Assembly (NCBI GenBank): GCA_016303065.1
Contig: JAEDMJ010000016.1
Coordinates: 1-40,772 of the forward strand
From: Clostridiales bacterium
GTDB lineage: Bacteria; Bacillota; Clostridia; Oscillospirales; QAMX01
Length of the DNA: 40,772 bases
Direction of reading: 5' to 3'
Part shown: piece by piece, positions 37,890 through 40,772 of the stretch
Numbering within the stretch: the stretch's first letter is position 1
Layout of the letters: each line of letters starts with the position of its first letter
The notes under the pieces: model-generated
Told to the model about the DNA's origin: nothing
Seen by the model: only the letters and a program-made list of their open reading frames with translations
Database searches by the model: none
Made by a program: the position numbers and the translations under genes

Positions 37890-39659
37890 TCAGTAGTCAA
37901 AGCCGCTGATGCGAACCCCTGTATAGTAGTATTTGATGATTTGGTCAAAGGTAAATCCCGCTTCCGCCATACCGTACGAGCCCCACTGGCAGAGGCCGAG
38001 GCTGTGCCCCCATCCGGCGCCGTCGAAGACCCAGGATGCCTCCTGAGAGGAGGACGACGACGAATCGGATATGACTTCCTGTCCCGAGCCGGTGAGCACG
38101 GTCCGCGCCGTTGAGGGAAGGGCGATTATGCTTCCGCTGCCGTTTATCACGTAAACTCCGTTGAGGCCGTTGGAAAGCTCGACGCCGTTGTTGACGTAGA
38201 CGGAGGGGGAGCCGCTTGGGTATACCTTGAAGTTCTGGCTTAAAAGGACGTCGGTGCCGAGAACCATGCGCATATTTTCCTTGCTGAGGTTGATGGTCGT
38301 CGTTCCGTCGGAGATGGAGAGCGTGAGCGCGCTTCCTGCGGAGGTGCGGGCCGTAACCTCGACGCTTTTGACTGTTCCGATGGAATATCCCTTTGAGGTG
38401 AGCTTTGCGGTTATCTCGGAGGCGGTGAGCTCGTTGACCCAGACGCCGTTCTGGGCGGCTGTCGCTCCGATGGTGTTCTGTTCGTAAAGCTCCTTGACCG
38501 AGCGGAGATAGGGCAAAACGGCCACCCAGACGTTTTCGGAATCTTCGGTGAACCCGCCGTTTGTCGAGTGATATACCGCCTGAATGGGATCGCCGTCATA
38601 GGTGATTATCATTCCTTCAATGGCGTCGCAGCAGCTTATCACCTTTGCGGTTTCGTAGCGGTAGCTGCTTGTTCCGATGCCGCGGTAGACCTGGCAGTGC
38701 TGTCCGGTACAGAGGTCGCAGCCCGAGGAGGAATGCCTTCCCTCGTTATAGACGGCAAAGGTTGCGGCGATGACCGCCATGGCTTTCAGGCTTTCAATGG
38801 GCCAGCCGGTATTGAGCTCGTAGGGGACGACGCCGCGTATGTAAAGGCCGAGGGGAACGACGTTGATGACGGAAAAGACCTGGGATGAGCTTTGGACAAA
38901 ATCCATAAGCCCGTAGTAGCGGTAGGTGCCGGAGCTTGTGGCGAAGTATGTCTCCGGGGCGGTGCCGCCGGTGGCTTTGAGAGCCAGCTCCTGGGTGCTG
39001 CCGTCCCACTCGAAAAGGATGTTTCTCGTGCCGTATTCAAGCACAACGTATCCGTTGCTGCCGCCGCTGACGGTTTTTACAGAGGCGGATGGAAATTCGG
39101 AAGAAGCGCTGAGGCGGGAGAGGATCGTTTCCGAGACTTCGTTTGCGGAGGTTTCGGACGTAAAGCGGCCGATTCGGACGCGGTATCCGTTGGACGTGTA
39201 CGACGGGTAACAGACGTATCCGGTTGCCGACGCGGCGGCGGAGACGGCGGAGTCAAGCTCGGACTGGGAGCTGTAGCTGGTCTGGAGCTCGATGTGCCAT
39301 CTGCCGACGCAGGAGCTCTGGTCGGAGCCGTCGGCCACATAGGACGCCGAGGAAATATTGTAGTTGAGGCTGCGCACGACCGTGACTTTCATGCAGCTGA
39401 AGGTGTAATAGGATTTGAAGACGTCGGTCGAGGGGTTGACGTAACCCGCCTGGAAACCGGTTCCCGTGCCGGAGGCGACCTGGAGAGTCGCGGCGCTCTT
39501 GCCGCCGGTTCCGTACGCCAGGCCGACACGGACATAGTGGTCGGCGTAGCTGTTGAGAGCGTCGGCCCGGACGCCCGGAACGGCCGTCAGAAGCAGAGCC
39601 AGCACAAGGACGAACGCCGTCACTCTTTCAGGGCGGAGCAGATTCTTTATGCAGGACAT
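37890..39659 (-). CDS. SpoIID/LytB-domain protein with SPOR domain
   Basis: A 589-residue exported protein. A signal peptide (~12-32, cleavage near VRADA) leads to a SPOR-like peptidoglycan-binding domain (~118-184). A SpoIID/LytB lytic transglycosylase-like domain follows (~265 onward), with RGVVPYELNTGWPIESLKA, whose Glu281 matches the catalytic Glu of SpoIID, then CTGQHCQVYRG, VYHSTNGGFTE and the end WGHSLGLCQWGSYGMA. It probably cuts denuded glycan strands during spore engulfment or division. The segment between ~385 and ~535 has two extra Ser/Thr-rich stretches. The start was taken at 39659; the longer frame is not supported by an SD. The promoter is not clear. Confidence 0.9.
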   Translation of the reverse strand: MSCIKNLLRPERVTAFVLVLALLLTAVPGVRADALNSYADHYVRVGLAYGTGGKSAATLQVASGTGTGFQAGYVNPSTDVFKSYYTFSCMKVTVVRSLNYNISSASYVADGSDQSSCVGRWHIELQTSYSSQSELDSAVSAAASATGYVCYPSYTSNGYRVRIGRFTSETSANEVSETILSRLSASSEFPSASVKTVSGGSNGYVVLEYGTRNILFEWDGSTQELALKATGGTAPETYFATSSGTYRYYGLMDFVQSSSQVFSVINVVPLGLYIRGVVPYELNTGWPIESLKAMAVIAATFAVYNEGRHSSSGCDLCTGQHCQVYRGIGTSSYRYETAKVISCCDAIEGMIITYDGDPIQAVYHSTNGGFTEDSENVWVAVLPYLRSVKELYEQNTIGATAAQNGVWVNELTASEITAKLTSKGYSIGTVKSVEVTARTSAGSALTLSISDGTTTINLSKENMRMVLGTDVLLSQNFKVYPSGSPSVYVNNGVELSNGLNGVYVINGSGSIIALPSTARTVLTGSGQEVISDSSSSSSQEASWVFDGAGWGHSLGLCQWGSYGMAEAGFTFDQIIKYYYTGVRISGFDY

Positions 39660-39755
39660 CGGTGCATCATTGCCTTTCTTGTATAAAAACAGATAAGATG
39701 TATATTTAATGCAAATCGGGGAAAAGAGAAACGAAATATTTGGTTGCTTTCCAAG

Positions 39756-39784
39756 TTGACACGGCATTGCACGTCTGATATAAT
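39756..39784 (+). promoter_or_regulatory. Full-consensus promoter of asd
   Basis: TTGACA (39756-39761), 17-nt spacer, TATAAT (39779-39784). The leader of about 135 nt to the asd start contains AT-rich and T-rich parts but no riboswitch that I recognise, and in particular no lysine-riboswitch signature. Confidence 0.9.
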
Positions 39785-39925
39785 AAACTCATAGTCGGTA
39801 CGTGTAAAGATGTGTCTTTTTTGCTTTCCTTGCATATTATACTATACGTAAGGCGGTTTTGCAAGCATCAAAGTTGTAAACTCGTGTCGGCTGCTATTTA
39901 TACGGAACCGAGGTAACGGTGAAAA

Positions 39926-40772
39926 ATGGAAAAGTACAGTGTCGGTATAATCGGTGCTACGGGCATGGTCGGCCAGCGCTTTGCGCTGCTGCTGGCGGAG
40001 CATCCCTGGTTTGAAGTCAAAGTTCTTGCGGCGAGCGCCCGCTCTGCCGGAAAGACCTATAAAGAAGCCGCCGGAAAACGCTGGCTTCTTGCGGAGCCCA
40101 TGCCCGCAAAGCTGGAGTCCATGATCGTTATGGACGCCACCGCCGACATGAAATATATCGTCGGAGCGGTGGATTTTGTATTCTGTGCGGTCGATATGCC
40201 CAAAGATCAGATCAAAGCTCTTGAGGAGGCCTACGCCGCGGCGGGATGTCCGGTCATGTCCAACAACAGCGCCAACCGCTTCACCCCCGACGTTCCGATG
40301 ATAATTCCGGAGATCAACCCGGATCACGCGGAAGTTATCAGATATCAGCAGAAGCGTCTCGGTACGGACCGCGGATTTATCGCCGTCAAGTCAAACTGCT
40401 CGCTCCAGAGCTATGTCCCCGCCATCAATCCGCTTTTGGGACTCGGCGTCGAAAGAGCTCTTGCCTGCACATACCAGGCCATCTCCGGCGCGGGAAAGAA
40501 CTTCGCCACCTGGCCCGAAATGAACGACAACGTCATCCCGTTCATCGGCGGAGAGGAAGAAAAGAGCGAGCGCGAGCCCACGAAGATCTGGGGCGTGCTT
40601 GAAGACGGAGTTATCAAGCCCCGGGAAATCGTGCCCATCACTGCCCAGTGCATCCGTGTTCCGGTCAGCGACGGTCACCTTGCCGCCGTCTTTGTCAAGC
40701 TGGCGAAAAATCCCGGACTTGAAGAGATCAAGCGTCTCTGGACCGAATACGAAGGCGAACCGCAGAAGCTCG
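39926..40772 (+). CDS. asd: Aspartate-semialdehyde dehydrogenase (5' part, cut by window)
   Basis: The first 282 codons of a roughly 360-residue enzyme; the frame is open at the window end. It reduces aspartyl phosphate to aspartate semialdehyde for lysine, threonine, methionine and cell-wall diaminopimelate synthesis. The NADP-binding motif GATGMVGQRF is at ~10-19, and the catalytic Cys lies in KSNCSLQSYVPA. The later blocks YQAISGAGK and CIRVPVSDGH are typical. It matches the archaeal/fungal-like branch of this family rather than the E. coli type. GAGG lies 12 nt before the ATG. Confidence 0.95.
   Translation, partial: MEKYSVGIIGATGMVGQRFALLLAEHPWFEVKVLAASARSAGKTYKEAAGKRWLLAEPMPAKLESMIVMDATADMKYIVGAVDFVFCAVDMPKDQIKALEEAYAAAGCPVMSNNSANRFTPDVPMIIPEINPDHAEVIRYQQKRLGTDRGFIAVKSNCSLQSYVPAINPLLGLGVERALACTYQAISGAGKNFATWPEMNDNVIPFIGGEEEKSEREPTKIWGVLEDGVIKPREIVPITAQCIRVPVSDGHLAAVFVKLAKNPGLEEIKRLWTEYEGEPQKL

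Noticed and set aside
39785..39925. Lysine riboswitch or T-box in the asd leader
   Set aside because: The leader is long enough for a small element, but I see no conserved lysine-riboswitch or T-box sequence and no terminator hairpin before the start.

Overview
The window looks like a chromosomal segment of a GC-rich, anaerobic, endospore-forming member of the Clostridia (Oscillospirales- or Christensenellales-like; this is inferred, not proven). The grounds are a spo0A-spoIVB pair, a SpoIID/LytB-type protein with a SPOR domain, Clostridia-typical orphan families (DUF6062, DUF1284, DUF5684, UPF0210 with a UPF0237 ACT protein), a corrinoid protein and a GlpA/GlpB-like flavoprotein pair. Most genes have strong Shine-Dalgarno sites, and many promoters match TTGACA-17-TATAAT closely. 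Four genes appear to start with TTG. I see no rRNA, tRNA, CRISPR array, insertion sequence or prophage. This is mostly ordinary core chromosome with a few odd local features.

Layout. (1) 43-2414, minus: guaA with an almost erased glutaminase domain, preceded by two near-identical DUF5684 membrane-protein genes. They form an abutting tandem duplication of about 540 bp that also copied the guaA promoter and the first codons of guaA. (2) 2477-12804, minus: a probable 10-kb operon running pgeF, oligopeptide-type binding lipoprotein, SbcD/YhaO-like nuclease, YhaN-like ATPase, lepA, hemW, ACT protein, UPF0210, with several overlaps. (3) 12956-15498, plus: CBS-domain protein with a very strong terminator, then a TIM-barrel isomerase with a DUF3810 membrane metallopeptidase-like protein. 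(4) 15692-20383, minus: a solitary ParB/Noc-like gene, then an operon of ArsP_2-like transporter, GlpA-like FAD/[2Fe-2S] protein and GlpB-like flavoprotein fused to DUF1667. (5) 20550-22502, minus: spo0A and spoIVB. The spoIVB start is wrapped in a perfect inverted repeat made of two Spo0A-box cores.

(6) 22731-26484: corrinoid protein (+), DUF1284 protein (-) and a complete polar amino-acid ABC transporter (+). (7) 26598-30088: OGG-type glycosylase (-), divergent from DUF6062 and an acyltransferase (+), then a second TIM-barrel isomerase (-). (8) 30258-35728, plus: a SNF2-family ATPase with two SWIM zinc motifs, then MarR regulator and GltS symporter behind a promoter whose spacer holds a 16-bp perfect palindrome. 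(9) 35929-39659, minus: a membrane-anchored XRE regulator, a roughly 400-bp gap, queA and the SpoIID/LytB-SPOR protein. (10) 39926 to the end, plus: the first 282 codons of asd.

The best leads for new biology are the spoIVB start-site inverted repeat, the glutaminase-less GMP synthase with its promoter-capturing duplication, the MarR-gltS palindromic promoter, the double-SWIM SNF2 protein and the duplicated Cys/His units in the DUF6062 protein.
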